This document shows, one piece after another, positions 46,061-57,161 of a stretch of DNA of 64,000 nt. Positions within the stretch are counted from its first letter, which is position 1; every line of letters starts with the position of its first letter. A model generated the notes under the pieces. The model did no database searches. It was not told where the DNA came from and saw nothing but the letters and a program-made list of their open reading frames with translations. This DNA comes from Tsuneonella rigui (lineage in GTDB: Bacteria > Pseudomonadota > Alphaproteobacteria > Sphingomonadales > Sphingomonadaceae), in NCBI RefSeq assembly GCF_003958625.1, contig NZ_RSEL01000013.1, positions 286,829 through 350,828 on the forward strand, given 5' to 3'. The position numbers and the translations under genes are program-made.

Positions 46061-46987
46061 ATGACCGTCTCCACCAAGCTCCGCCTCGGCACCCGCCGTT
46101 CCCCGCTCGCGCTCGCCCAGGCGCACGAGGCGCGCGCACGGCTGTGCAAGGCGCATGGGTGGGACGAGAACGCGGTCGAGCTGGTGCCGGTGCTCGCCAG
46201 CGGGGACAAGGTGCAGGACCGCCCGCTGGCCGAAATCGGCGGCAAGGGGCTGTGGACCAGGGAACTCGAAGACTGCCTGTCCGACGGCCGGATCGACGGC
46301 GCGGTGCACTCGCTCAAGGATGTCGAGACGATCCGGCCGGAGTGGCTGACGATCGCCGCCGTCCTGCCGCGCGCCGACGTGCGCGACGTGCTGCTCGGCG
46401 CGGCGAGCATCCGCGCCATTCCCGAAGGCGCGCGCGTGGGCACCAGTGCGCCGCGGCGGGCGGCGCAGATGCTCCACCACCGGCCCGATGTGACCGTGGT
46501 GCCGATCCGCGGCAACGTCGCCACCCGCATCGCCAAACTGGCCGCGGGCGAAGCCGACGTGACGCTGCTCGCCGCCGCGGGGCTGGAGCGGCTCGGTGAA
46601 AGCGGTGTCGGCCATCCCTTGGATGCGAGCGAATGGCTGCCCGCGCCCGCGCAAGGCGCCATCGCGATCGAGTGCCGGACCGACGGTGCGCAGACCCGAG
46701 AGTGGCTCGCGGCGATCGATCACGCGCCGACCAGCGCGGAGGTCAAGGCCGAACGGGCCCTGCTCGCAGCGCTCGGCGGCAATTGCCATTCGCCGATTGC
46801 GGTGCTGACGCGCGGTGGGGGGGAGCACCTGGCTATGACTGCCGCGCTGTTCAGCACCGACGGCGCCGAGCGGGTCCACGGGACGGTGACGTTTGCGGCG
46901 GGCGACATCGAGGCACCGGCACGCCTCGCAGCCGATCTGCTTGCGCGGGCAACGCCGGGGATCGCGGCCCTGTTCGACGGGCCGTGA
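46061..46987 (+). CDS. hemC: porphobilinogen deaminase (hydroxymethylbilane synthase)
   Basis: HemC joins four porphobilinogens into hydroxymethylbilane in heme synthesis. The 308-residue protein has LRLGTRRSPLALAQAH at the start, the catalytic aspartate in AVHSLKDVETI, TSAPRRAAQMLH and the dipyrromethane-cofactor cysteine at 242 in LGGNCHSPIAV. The stop overlaps the GTG of hemD by four bases. The gene is divergent from tsaD, the usual alphaproteobacterial arrangement. Confidence 0.97.
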   Translation: MTVSTKLRLGTRRSPLALAQAHEARARLCKAHGWDENAVELVPVLASGDKVQDRPLAEIGGKGLWTRELEDCLSDGRIDGAVHSLKDVETIRPEWLTIAAVLPRADVRDVLLGAASIRAIPEGARVGTSAPRRAAQMLHHRPDVTVVPIRGNVATRIAKLAAGEADVTLLAAAGLERLGESGVGHPLDASEWLPAPAQGAIAIECRTDGAQTREWLAAIDHAPTSAEVKAERALLAALGGNCHSPIAVLTRGGGEHLAMTAALFSTDGAERVHGTVTFAAGDIEAPARLAADLLARATPGIAALFDGP

Positions 46988-47661
46988 GCAAGCCGCTCAT
47001 CGTCCTGCGGCCGGAGCCCGGGCTGTCCGAGACGCTGGCTCTGGCCCAGGCGAAGGATCTGACAGCAATCGCGGCGCCATTGTTCGAGATCGAGCCGGTT
47101 GCCTGGCGCGCACCCGACCCGGCGGACCTCGACGGCATTCTCGCCGGCAGCGCCAATGTCTTTCGGCACGGCGGCTTGGGGCTATCCAAGCTGTCCGCGT
47201 TACCTGTTCATGCGGTGGGTGAGCGAACCGCCCAAGCCGCCCTTGAGGCGGGCTTCACGGTGGCCAACGTCGGTGCGGGCGGCTTGCAGCAGGTTCTCGA
47301 TACCCTTCCGGCTCCCGCGCGCTTGCTGCGCTTGGCGGGCGAACAGCATGTTGCGCTGCAAGTCCCCGATGGAAGCGCAATGACCGAAGTCATCGTCTAT
47401 CGTGCGCGCGCCGTTTCCCTCAGCGAAACCGCGGTGGAAGCCTTGCGTAGCGATGCCGTAGTCCTGCTGCATTCGGGCGAAGCGGCGGCCCGATTTGCGG
47501 GCGAATGCGACCGGCTCAGCATCGATCGCTCGCGCGTTTCGGTGGCCGCTCTCGCACCGCGGGTCGCCGCCGCGGCGGGCGAGGGCTGGCGTGCGGTCGC
47601 CGTTGCTCCGCAGGCGACGGACGCCGCCTTGCTGGCCATGGCCGACGACATGTGCCAATGA
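46984..47661 (+). CDS. hemD: uroporphyrinogen-III synthase
   Basis: HemD closes the bilane to uroporphyrinogen III. The family is very divergent. Support comes from the N-terminal KPLIVLRPEPGLSETLA, the hinge PVHAVGERTAQAALEAGF, the second-domain VIVYRARAV and the GTGA overlap with hemC. The 225-residue length is short but within range. The GTG at 46984 is chosen because it couples to the hemC stop; the frame upstream is a shadow of hemC. It is followed 49 bases later by the Mic60-like gene. Confidence 0.88.
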   Translation: MSKPLIVLRPEPGLSETLALAQAKDLTAIAAPLFEIEPVAWRAPDPADLDGILAGSANVFRHGGLGLSKLSALPVHAVGERTAQAALEAGFTVANVGAGGLQQVLDTLPAPARLLRLAGEQHVALQVPDGSAMTEVIVYRARAVSLSETAVEALRSDAVVLLHSGEAAARFAGECDRLSIDRSRVSVAALAPRVAAAAGEGWRAVAVAPQATDAALLAMADDMCQ

Positions 47662-47710
47662 TGCGGCGACAAGAGGGGCCGGGAGCCTCAGGGTCGCGGA
47701 ACGGGACGGA

Positions 47711-48592
47711 ATGAACGAATACACGCCCACGAGCGCAAACCGCTCGTCGCTGAAGCCGGTTTTGTTTGCTGTTCTGGCGTCGTTTCTGCTCGGCGCGTCG
47801 CTCGTCGGCTATCTCGCGTGGCGCGGCTATTTCGGCATGGCGAACGGCAAGCCGGCCGTGGTGCCAAGCAGCGAGCCGACCGCCTTGCTCTCCTCGCCGC
47901 AGCCTACGCCGAGTGAAACCGCAGCTGCCGCGGTTGCGCGCGTGCAGGAGACGCAAGGTGGTATCGACCAGCGCCTCGCCGCCGCCGAGCAGCGGATCGC
48001 GCGGCTCGACCTGCAAGCGCAGGCCGCCGGCGGCAATGCCGCGCGCGCCGAGGGCCTCCTCATCGCCTTCGCCGCCCGCCGTTCGCTCGAGCGCGGCACC
48101 GAGCTCGGCTATCTCGCCGACCAGCTACGGCTTCGCTTCGGCGATGCGCAACCCAATGCGGTGCAGACGGTGATCGACTTTGCCCGCGACCCGATCACTC
48201 GCGATGTCCTCCTCGCGCGGCTCGACGGACTGCAGCCGAGCCTGCAGGCGGGATCGGGCCGGCCGACGCTCGGCAGGTTGCGCGAAGAAATCTCCAACCT
48301 TTTCGTGATCCGCCGCGAAACCACCCCGTCGCCGCAGCCCGAGCGCCGGTTCGAGCGCGCGCGGATGTTCCTCGAGACGGGCCGTGTCGACCGGGCGATC
48401 GCCGAGGTGCAGATGCTGCCAGGCTCCGCCAGCGCGGCGAACTGGATCGCCAATGCGCGTCGCTATCAGCGGGCGCAGCAGGCGCTCGACCTGATCGAGA
48501 CGGCTGCGGTGCAGGAGCCTCGCACGCTGCGCAACGGCGCGGGCCAGCCGGTCGAGCAGTTGAGCCCGGCGGTCAGCGCGACCGGCGCCTAG
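47711..48592 (+). CDS. mitofilin/Mic60-like inner membrane protein
   Basis: A 293-residue protein with one N-terminal membrane segment (about 15-35, LKPVLFAVLASFLLGASLVG), a low-complexity linker, a short predicted coiled coil (GGIDQRLAAAEQRIARLDLQ) and a helical C-terminal region. Alphaproteobacterial Mic60 homologues, which bend the inner membrane and contact the outer membrane, are typically encoded directly after heme genes in just this order. This one is shorter than most, so the call rests on context and architecture more than on motifs. Four bases of its end overlap the convergent UbiH-type gene. Confidence 0.7.
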   Translation: MNEYTPTSANRSSLKPVLFAVLASFLLGASLVGYLAWRGYFGMANGKPAVVPSSEPTALLSSPQPTPSETAAAAVARVQETQGGIDQRLAAAEQRIARLDLQAQAAGGNAARAEGLLIAFAARRSLERGTELGYLADQLRLRFGDAQPNAVQTVIDFARDPITRDVLLARLDGLQPSLQAGSGRPTLGRLREEISNLFVIRRETTPSPQPERRFERARMFLETGRVDRAIAEVQMLPGSASAANWIANARRYQRAQQALDLIETAAVQEPRTLRNGAGQPVEQLSPAVSATGA

Positions 48593-49803
48593 TCCTTGAG
48601 AAGCTCAGGCAGGGCGCCCGAGACGCCGCGCGCTTCGTCCATGAACCAGTGCTTCAGCGGCGAGAGGCGCTGGACGCCGCCCATACCCAGCCGGCGCACC
48701 GCGCTGGCGGTCTTGCCCGGCACCCCGAACAACCAGGTCAGCCCATCGGTGGCGAGAGCGACCGACATGCTGTCGAGGCTGCGCCAGCGCTCGTAACGCG
48801 CGAGCAGCTGCGCGTCGCCCGGCTCGAGGCCCAGTCGCATGCCGTCCGCGATCACCTCGACCAGCGCGCCGACGTCGCGCAGGCCCAGGTTGAGGCCCTG
48901 TCCGGCGATCGGATGGATACCGTGCGCCGCATCGCCCACCAGCGCGAGCCGGTCGGCGACGATCCGCGCGGTGTGCTGGAAGCTCAGCGGATAGGACGAG
49001 CGCGGGCCCGCCGCGGTGACGGTGCCGAGCAAGCCGCCCATGCGCTTGTTCGCCTCGGCCAGGAACGCGCGGTCGGACAGCTTGAGCGTGCCGGCCGCGT
49101 CCTTCTCGGCGACGGTCCACACCAGCGCGCTGCGGTGGTTGCCCGCCTCGTCGTCGAGCATCGGCAGCAATGCGAACGGCCCGGCGGGGTAGAAAATCTC
49201 CCACGCGGTGCCCTCATGCGGCGCCGAATGCGTGAGGCCGGAGATGATCGCGCGGTGACGATAATCCCACTGCGCCAGTTGCAGCCCGGCTTCTTCGCGG
49301 GTGGGAGAGCGACGGCCCTCGGCGCCGACCAGTAGGCTCCCTTCCAGCACGCGGCCGTCGGCGAGCTGCGCGGCAACACCATGCGCCCCGCGTTCGCGCC
49401 GGGTGACGATCGCGCCCGGATGGAACGCAATCAGTGGCTGGCGCTCTGCCGCCTCATACAGCGCGAGGCGCAGCCGCCGGTTCTCGAACATCCGCCCGAG
49501 CGAGCCCTCGTGCGGCTCGGGCACGAAGTCGATCTGGCCGGGCTTGAGCTGGTCGCTCACCGCGATGCGCTCGATCGGGCAGGCGAATGGCTCGAGCGCG
49601 TCCGCGATGCCGATGTTGGCGAACAGGTTCCAGCTTGCGGTGGAGATCGCGCTCGCGCGGCCGTCGAAGCCTTCCGCGGTCAGTTCGGCCGGGTCGGCGC
49701 GGTCGACCACGTGGCTGGAAATGCCCTTGCTCGCCGCCGCCAGCGCCAGGGTCATGCCGACGAGCCCGCCGCCGAGGATCACGAGGTCGCGCTTGTCGTC
49801 CAT
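48589..49803 (-). CDS. FAD-dependent ubiquinone-biosynthesis hydroxylase, UbiH family
   Basis: A 404-residue flavin monooxygenase that hydroxylates the ring of the ubiquinone precursor. The FAD-binding LVILGGGLVGMTLALAAASKG opens the chain (spanning about residues 6-26). EGRRSPTREEAG is the second nucleotide motif, and RLALVGDAAHGIHPIAGQG is the family-specific ribityl-binding motif. The exact ring position (UbiH, UbiF, UbiL or UbiM type) cannot be told. ATG 49803 is chosen over the longer frame, which runs into the divergent reductase gene 28 bases away. Confidence 0.9.
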   Translation of the reverse strand: MDDKRDLVILGGGLVGMTLALAAASKGISSHVVDRADPAELTAEGFDGRASAISTASWNLFANIGIADALEPFACPIERIAVSDQLKPGQIDFVPEPHEGSLGRMFENRRLRLALYEAAERQPLIAFHPGAIVTRRERGAHGVAAQLADGRVLEGSLLVGAEGRRSPTREEAGLQLAQWDYRHRAIISGLTHSAPHEGTAWEIFYPAGPFALLPMLDDEAGNHRSALVWTVAEKDAAGTLKLSDRAFLAEANKRMGGLLGTVTAAGPRSSYPLSFQHTARIVADRLALVGDAAHGIHPIAGQGLNLGLRDVGALVEVIADGMRLGLEPGDAQLLARYERWRSLDSMSVALATDGLTWLFGVPGKTASAVRRLGMGGVQRLSPLKHWFMDEARGVSGALPELLKD

Positions 49804-49831
49804 CGGGGGCAGCCCTAGAGGCGACAACACG

Positions 49832-51871
49832 ATGCGCGCAAGGTTCTTGCCCCTGCTGGCCATGCTGTGCGCGCTGTTCGCACTCGCGCAGCCTGCATTT
49901 GGGCAGACCCGCGCCAATCACATCGCCGCGCGGCTGGTGGCCGAGGGGCCGTTGCAACCCGGCAAGCCGTTGACGCTGGCGATCGCGTTCGATCCGCAGC
50001 CGGGCTGGCATGGCTACTGGAAGAACCCGGGCGACGCCGGCTACGGCATGACGCTCAAGTGGCAGCTGCCGCAGGGCTGGAGCGCTGGCGAGCCGCAATA
50101 CCCGGTACCGCAGAAGCTCGTCATCGGCGGGCTGATGAACCACGTCTATGAAGGCCCCTACGCGGTGCTGGTGGATGTGGCGGTGCCGCCGCAGGCCGCG
50201 GTCGCGAACCTGGTGCCGATCGCGGTCGACGCCCAATGGCTCGCCTGCACCGATCAGATTTGCGTGCCCGAGCAGGCGCGCCTCTCGCTCGATCTGTCGC
50301 AAGTCACCGCCAACCCTGTGTTCGACAAATGGCGCGCGGCGATCCCGGCACTGCTCGACCAGCAGGCAAGCTTTGCGATCGAAAAGGGGCGGCTTCGGAT
50401 CGCAATCCCTTTGCCCGCCGCGCTCTCCAAGCCCGATCCGCACGTCTTCGTCGAGCAGGGCGATCTGGTTCGCTACGCGGCGGTGCAGACCTTCATCGGC
50501 GACGGCGACCTGCTCATCGCTGAAATACCCACGGCGGACGCGGCTGTCCGACCGCAAATGGTGAGCGGTATCCTCTCGCTCGGTGACGGCAACGGCGTGC
50601 GCTTCACCGCGGCCCCCGGTCCGGTGCCCAAAGGCGGCATTCCGCTTAAGAATGGCGGCGGCGAAACCGGGCCGCTGTGGCTGCTGTTGCTCGGCGCACT
50701 GGCAGGCGGGCTGCTGCTCAACGTCATGCCCTGCGTGTTTCCGATCCTCAGTCTCAAGGCGCTGAGCCTCGCACGGGCAGGGGAGAGCGACGCGAAGGCG
50801 CGGGCCGAGGGCGTTGCCTATTCGGCGGGCGTCATCCTCGCGACTCTCGCGCTGGGGGCGGTGCTGCTGGTGTTGCGCTCGGCGGGCGAGATGGTGGGTT
50901 GGGCGTTCCAGTTGCAGGAGCCCGCGGTGGTGGTGCTCCTGCTGGCGCTGGCGGTGGCGATCACCGCGAACCTGGCGGGGCTGTTCGAGCTGCCGTCGCT
51001 GTCCATCACCCGCAGCGGCGAGCCCGCGGGTGCCTTCGCCACCGGCCTGCTGGCTGCGTTCGTCGCGACCCCGTGCACCGGACCGTTCATGGCCGCCGCC
51101 ATGGGCGCTGCGCTGTTGCTGCCGTGGGTACAGGCGCTGATGCTGTTCGGCGCGCTCGGGCTGGGGCTGGCGCTGCCGTTCCTGCTGCTCGGCTTCGTTC
51201 CGCCGCTGCGCCGTCTGCTGCCGCGCCCTGGGCCGTGGATGGAGACATTCCGCAAGGTCATGGCGGTACCGATGGGCCTCACCGCGCTGGCGCTGGTGTG
51301 GCTGTGCTGGCGGATCGGCGGCCTGTGGTTCGCGATCGGGGCGGTCGCGCTCGCATTCCTGTTGCTCGTCGCGCTTACGGCGCTGTGGCGGCGGCGAAGG
51401 GGCGATGCGTGGGGCCGCCGCTGGATCACCGCCCTGTCGCTGGTTCTCGCGGCATTGCTGGCCGTTGTCCTGCCTTCGCAAATCGCGGAACGGTCGGCTT
51501 CGGCGATCGAAGGCGTCCTCCCGGCCAAGCCGTTTTCCGAAGCCGCACTCGCCGAGGCACGCGCCGCCGGCAAGCCGGTGTTCGTGTGGTTCACCGCCGA
51601 CTGGTGCCTGACCTGCAAGGTCAACGAAAGCGCCGCGATCGAGCGCGAGGCGACGCGCGATGCCTTCGCCAAGGCCGGCGTCGTCGCATTGGTGGGCGAC
51701 TGGACCCGGCGCGATCCGGCGATCACCCGTTTTCTCACGCGGCAGGGCGCGGCGGGCGTGCCGCTCTACTTGTGGTATGCACCGGGTCAGGAGGCGGCGG
51801 TGCTGCCGCAGGTCCTCACGCCGGACACGCTCGTCACGCTGGCGGAAGGATCGCCGACGGCTGCGCGCTAG
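49832..51871 (+). CDS. protein-disulfide reductase, DsbD/ScsB type
   Basis: A three-part electron carrier from cytosolic thioredoxin to periplasmic proteins, 679 residues from ATG 49832. A signal peptide (1-25, ending PAFGQ) is followed by a periplasmic DsbD-alpha-like domain. The eight-segment membrane domain from about 285 has the paired cysteines in NVMPCVFPILSL and ATPCTGPFMAAA. The C-terminal thioredoxin domain has FTADWCLTCKVNE. It resembles the longer ScsB branch more than E. coli DsbD in its N-terminal domain. It is divergent from the UbiH-type gene, and its end overlaps a convergent lipoprotein gene by 38 bases. Confidence 0.92.
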   Translation: MRARFLPLLAMLCALFALAQPAFGQTRANHIAARLVAEGPLQPGKPLTLAIAFDPQPGWHGYWKNPGDAGYGMTLKWQLPQGWSAGEPQYPVPQKLVIGGLMNHVYEGPYAVLVDVAVPPQAAVANLVPIAVDAQWLACTDQICVPEQARLSLDLSQVTANPVFDKWRAAIPALLDQQASFAIEKGRLRIAIPLPAALSKPDPHVFVEQGDLVRYAAVQTFIGDGDLLIAEIPTADAAVRPQMVSGILSLGDGNGVRFTAAPGPVPKGGIPLKNGGGETGPLWLLLLGALAGGLLLNVMPCVFPILSLKALSLARAGESDAKARAEGVAYSAGVILATLALGAVLLVLRSAGEMVGWAFQLQEPAVVVLLLALAVAITANLAGLFELPSLSITRSGEPAGAFATGLLAAFVATPCTGPFMAAAMGAALLLPWVQALMLFGALGLGLALPFLLLGFVPPLRRLLPRPGPWMETFRKVMAVPMGLTALALVWLCWRIGGLWFAIGAVALAFLLLVALTALWRRRRGDAWGRRWITALSLVLAALLAVVLPSQIAERSASAIEGVLPAKPFSEAALAEARAAGKPVFVWFTADWCLTCKVNESAAIEREATRDAFAKAGVVALVGDWTRRDPAITRFLTRQGAAGVPLYLWYAPGQEAAVLPQVLTPDTLVTLAEGSPTAAR

Positions 51872-52397
51872 CTTCGGGCGCGGCGAGGCGCCGGCACAGC
51901 TCGATCAGCTGACCCGGCTCGTTGCTCCCTTGCAGCACCAGCGTGCCCGCGCCGGGGATCGTCAGCTCCAGCTTGCGCACGCCGGTGAGCGCGTCGAGCC
52001 GGGTGTCATGCGGACGATAGCGCCCGCGCCATAGCCAGCCGCGGCCGTTATACTCGGCGTCGATCTTCAACCGCTCGACATGGCCGTTGCCGACCAGCGC
52101 CATCATGCCCTTTGCCTTGGGGTCGGTCTCGGCGAAGCGGGTTACCTCGACCGCGCGGATGCCGCCCGCGCCGATGCAGGCGAGCGCCAGGAACGGCGGC
52201 TGGCCCGGCTTGCCGAACACGATGCGTTCGGGTCCGCCGCTCGAAGCCCAGATCGCGCCCTCGACTTGCGGCGACACCGCCTCGACCGTGGGGCCTCGGT
52301 CGCCAGCGGCCAAGTCGATGCGCTGGACATAGCCATCGCTCGCGGGAGGGCGACAGGCGGCCAGCGTCGTCAGTAGCAGGGCGGAAAGGCGTTTCAC
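51834..52397 (-). CDS. putative lipoprotein of unknown function
   Basis: A 187-residue protein starting at GTG 52397, which overlaps the upstream S10 peptidase stop by four bases. Residues 1-15 (KRLSALLLTTLAAC after the start) form a lipoprotein signal with lipobox LAAC, so Cys15 would be lipidated. The mature part has no motif I recognise; it is beta-rich (FLALACIGAGGIRAVEVTRF). Coupling to an exported peptidase suggests a shared envelope role. The 3' end overlaps the convergent disulfide reductase gene. Confidence 0.75.
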   Translation of the reverse strand: MKRLSALLLTTLAACRPPASDGYVQRIDLAAGDRGPTVEAVSPQVEGAIWASSGGPERIVFGKPGQPPFLALACIGAGGIRAVEVTRFAETDPKAKGMMALVGNGHVERLKIDAEYNGRGWLWRGRYRPHDTRLDALTGVRKLELTIPGAGTLVLQGSNEPGQLIELCRRLAAPEASAQPSAILPPA

Positions 52398-53890
52398 CGG
52401 GAGCGGATGAAGGCGCGGACATCTTCGGCGAGCTTGTGGCGATCCTCGTCGCGCACGTACATCATGTGGCCGGCGTCGTAGTAGTGAAATTGGATGCGGT
52501 CCTGCGGGAATCCGGTTCGGCCGAGCGCATATTCGGCGGCGAAGAAGGGGGTTGCGAAATCGTACCACCCCTGGCCGACAAAGATGCGCAAGCTTGAGTT
52601 CTCCCGCAGCGCGCGGCCGAGGTAGGGCGCGACGTTGAGGTAAGCGTTGGTGTCGCGCCCGCCCTCGAGTTGCCAATCCCACGGGCCGACGCTGCCGATG
52701 GTAACGTAGCGCTGGTCGGTCTTGTAGCCGAGCGTATCGCGCATCCACGAATTCATCGCCGCGGTGTAGCCGCCGTCGATGCCATAGAAGCTGGGGTCGT
52801 TGTCCGGATACTCGCCCGCGTTGTCGAGGTCCTTGCCCGTGTAGCGACTGTCGAGCCGGCCGACCGTCAAGCCACGATCGCGTAGCAATTCCTTGTAGAA
52901 CCGGCCGGGCGTGACGCGCAGGTCAGCCTCTTCGAGGTATTGCTCGGACAGGCCGGTGAGGTGCGCGAGCTGCGTGCGGATCGCAGCTCGCTCCTCGACG
53001 CTCGCCTTCTGGCCCTTGAGCAGGAACGCAGCGTAAGGCCCGATCGCGAACTGACGCGCTTCCTCCGCAATGGCCTGGGCGGACGGTGCGCTGGTCTTGC
53101 CATGATAGAGCGCAGTGGTCGCCATCGACGGCAGGTTGGTGATGTAGCCGAGCTCGTTGCCCGCCGTGTCCGCCCCAGCGGCGAAATCGAGCACGGTCGA
53201 CAGCAGGATCACGCCGTTCAAGGAGACGTCGTTGTACTCGCCTTCGAGCTGGTCGACGACCGCTGCCGAGCGGGTCGTGCCGTAACTCTCGCCGCCGAGG
53301 AACTTGGGGCTGTTCCACCGGCCGTTCGCGTCGAGCCACTGACGGATCACCTGCGCGACCGATTTCGCGTCCTTGGTGACGCCCCAGTAGTCCTCGCCCT
53401 TGGTCTCACCGATGGTGTGGCTGAAGCCGGTGCCGACCGGGTCGATAAACACGAGATCGGTGACATCCAAAAGCGAATCCGGGTTGTCGAGGATCGGGTA
53501 GGGCGGCCCGCCATCGTCGCGCGCATCACTGGGGATCGCGACGCGCTTGGGACCGAACGCGCCCATTTGCAGCCAGACCGAGCCAGAGCCGGGCCCGCCG
53601 TTGAACAGGAAGGTGACCGGCCGCGAAGTATCGCGCGGCTCGGCGATGTAGGCGGTGGTCACGATCGCCGCCTTGGGCGTGCCGTCCGTGCCCTTCAGCA
53701 CCTCCTCCCGCACGGTCGCGGTATAGCGCACCGAGCGGCCGCCGAAATTGCCGGTGAACGTCTTGCTCGCGCTGTTGGCGACGTAGTCCTTCGCAGGCGG
53801 AGCGGACGGCTTGGCCTCGTCCTTGTCGGCGGCGGAAAGGGACGAGGCGAGGGCCAGCGCTGCGAACGCGGGCAGGATGCGAACGATCAT
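52394..53890 (-). CDS. S10 family serine carboxypeptidase-like protein
   Basis: A secreted alpha/beta-fold peptidase of 498 residues. ATG 53890 gives a clean signal peptide (IVRILPAFAALALASSLSAA). The S10 signatures are all there: oxyanion motif FLFNGGPGSGSVW, nucleophile FLGGESYGTTR, acid GWYDFATPF and histidine DAGHMMYV. It should remove C-terminal residues from peptides in the periplasm. An N-terminal extension of 12 residues from 53926 is possible but would spoil the signal peptide. It overlaps a lipoprotein gene downstream and lies 51 bases after the stop of... no earlier gene on its strand within the gap. Confidence 0.9.
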   Translation of the reverse strand: MIVRILPAFAALALASSLSAADKDEAKPSAPPAKDYVANSASKTFTGNFGGRSVRYTATVREEVLKGTDGTPKAAIVTTAYIAEPRDTSRPVTFLFNGGPGSGSVWLQMGAFGPKRVAIPSDARDDGGPPYPILDNPDSLLDVTDLVFIDPVGTGFSHTIGETKGEDYWGVTKDAKSVAQVIRQWLDANGRWNSPKFLGGESYGTTRSAAVVDQLEGEYNDVSLNGVILLSTVLDFAAGADTAGNELGYITNLPSMATTALYHGKTSAPSAQAIAEEARQFAIGPYAAFLLKGQKASVEERAAIRTQLAHLTGLSEQYLEEADLRVTPGRFYKELLRDRGLTVGRLDSRYTGKDLDNAGEYPDNDPSFYGIDGGYTAAMNSWMRDTLGYKTDQRYVTIGSVGPWDWQLEGGRDTNAYLNVAPYLGRALRENSSLRIFVGQGWYDFATPFFAAEYALGRTGFPQDRIQFHYYDAGHMMYVRDEDRHKLAEDVRAFIRSR

Positions 53891-53941
53891 GCGCGCGGCT
53901 CTATGCACGGCCCTCTCCGCCGTCAATTTACCAGCGGGCGA

Positions 53942-54733
53942 TTAGCGCCGCGGTTTGCGGAACTTGTAGATGAAGCGGTCGGTCTTGCCGCGGATCGAGG
54001 CGTCGAACACGTTCTTGCTGTGATCATCCGCCGCGTTGGCGAGCATGTCGCTTTGCGCTTCCAGCTTGAACCCGGCGCGCTCGAAATCCGCACGGACGGT
54101 CGCGGGATCGATCCGGTGCAGCTTCTCGACCACGGCGCGCGTGTCGCCCGCCGGGCCGACGTGGTCGATTACTCCGACGACTCCTCCCGGTCGCATGGCG
54201 GCGTAGAGATTGCGCACGTACGCCGCGGGATCGGTCCGCGGGATACCGTACTTATCTGATTCCCAGTAGAGATCGTGGTAGCTCAAGTTCACGAGCGCGA
54301 AGTCGTAGGCACCCGCGGGCGGCGCGAACTGGTCGAACGGATAGCTCGACAGCGTCACGCCCGGCGAAGCGGCGATCAGCGCGTCGAGCTTCGCCTTCTC
54401 AGGACCTTCCTTGTAGAACTGCGTCGGCTCCCAGGCAGTGACCGAGCCGGTGGGCCCAACGACCCTGGCCATGATCTGTGCCCAGTACCCGCTGCCGGTT
54501 AGAAGGTCGGCCGCGTCCATGCCTGGCTGCAGGCCGAGGAACGCCAGCGTCTCGGCCGGCAAGCGGCTCGCGTCGAGCTTGCGCGCGTCGTCGGTGCGCG
54601 CGGGGTTTGCCACGGCTGCCTCCGCCAGCTCCAGCGTGTTGACGTGGCTAGCGGGTGTCTCGGTATCCATCGTCGTGGCGCAGGCGCTGAGCGCGGCGAG
54701 CGAAACGGCGGCGAGTGCGGCAAAGGCCTTCAT
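53942..54733 (-). CDS. exported class I SAM-dependent methyltransferase-like lipoprotein
   Basis: A 263-residue protein from ATG 54733. It opens with a lipoprotein signal (KAFAALAAVSLAALSAC, lipobox LSAC) followed by a methyltransferase fold: motif I region AADLLTGSGYWAQIMARVVG, then DFALVNLSYHDLYW and MRPGGVVGVIDHVG. It matches the predicted methyltransferase group COG4798, members of which often carry signal peptides. S-adenosylmethionine is not expected in the periplasm, so the activity is puzzling. It lies between an S10 peptidase and uvrB on the same strand, with 51 and 107 bases of spacing. Confidence 0.85.
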   Translation of the reverse strand: MKAFAALAAVSLAALSACATTMDTETPASHVNTLELAEAAVANPARTDDARKLDASRLPAETLAFLGLQPGMDAADLLTGSGYWAQIMARVVGPTGSVTAWEPTQFYKEGPEKAKLDALIAASPGVTLSSYPFDQFAPPAGAYDFALVNLSYHDLYWESDKYGIPRTDPAAYVRNLYAAMRPGGVVGVIDHVGPAGDTRAVVEKLHRIDPATVRADFERAGFKLEAQSDMLANAADDHSKNVFDASIRGKTDRFIYKFRKPRR

Positions 54734-54778
54734 GGCATGTCCCCCAGATTTCTTATGCGACCCGGTGTGCCCCATTTG

Positions 54779-54804
54779 CGCGCGCGGGGAAAGCGGCGCG
54801 CGCG
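54779..54804 (-). terminator. strong G/C hairpin after uvrB, possible terminator
   Basis: CGCGCGCG at 54779-54786 and 54797-54804 pair perfectly around GGGAAAGCGG. It lies 37 bases after the uvrB stop on its strand. The downstream bases on that strand (AAATGG) give no U-run, so termination would be inefficient or factor-assisted. Confidence 0.35.
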
Positions 54805-54840
54805 TGGTTCGACGAACGCGCGCTGCCGGGCGACCAAGCG

Positions 54841-57039
<2,199 letters not shown>

Positions 57040-57054
57040 GCGCGCAGATATGGG

Positions 57055-57069
57055 GAACGAAACGGGCAC
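57055..57069. promoter_or_regulatory. near-consensus LexA box upstream of uvrB
   Basis: GAAC-N7-GCAC differs at one base from the GAAC-N7-GAAC SOS box described for alphaproteobacteria. It lies 16-30 bases upstream of the uvrB ATG, a sensible place for an SOS operator. One mismatch in such a short motif can arise by chance. Confidence 0.2.
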
Positions 57070-57161
57070 GGACAAGCGATTGCGCTTTTTCCGTGACTGG
57101 CGCAGACCTGTGTTCGCGCGCCGGGCCCGTGAGGCCAAGCAAGCTACATTGGGAGTATACC

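Noticed and set aside
49454..51481. Minus-strand open frame of 675 codons opposite the DsbD/ScsB gene
   Set aside because: Composition is Gln/Arg/His-rich with no domain, while the plus strand encodes clear membrane segments and paired cysteines.
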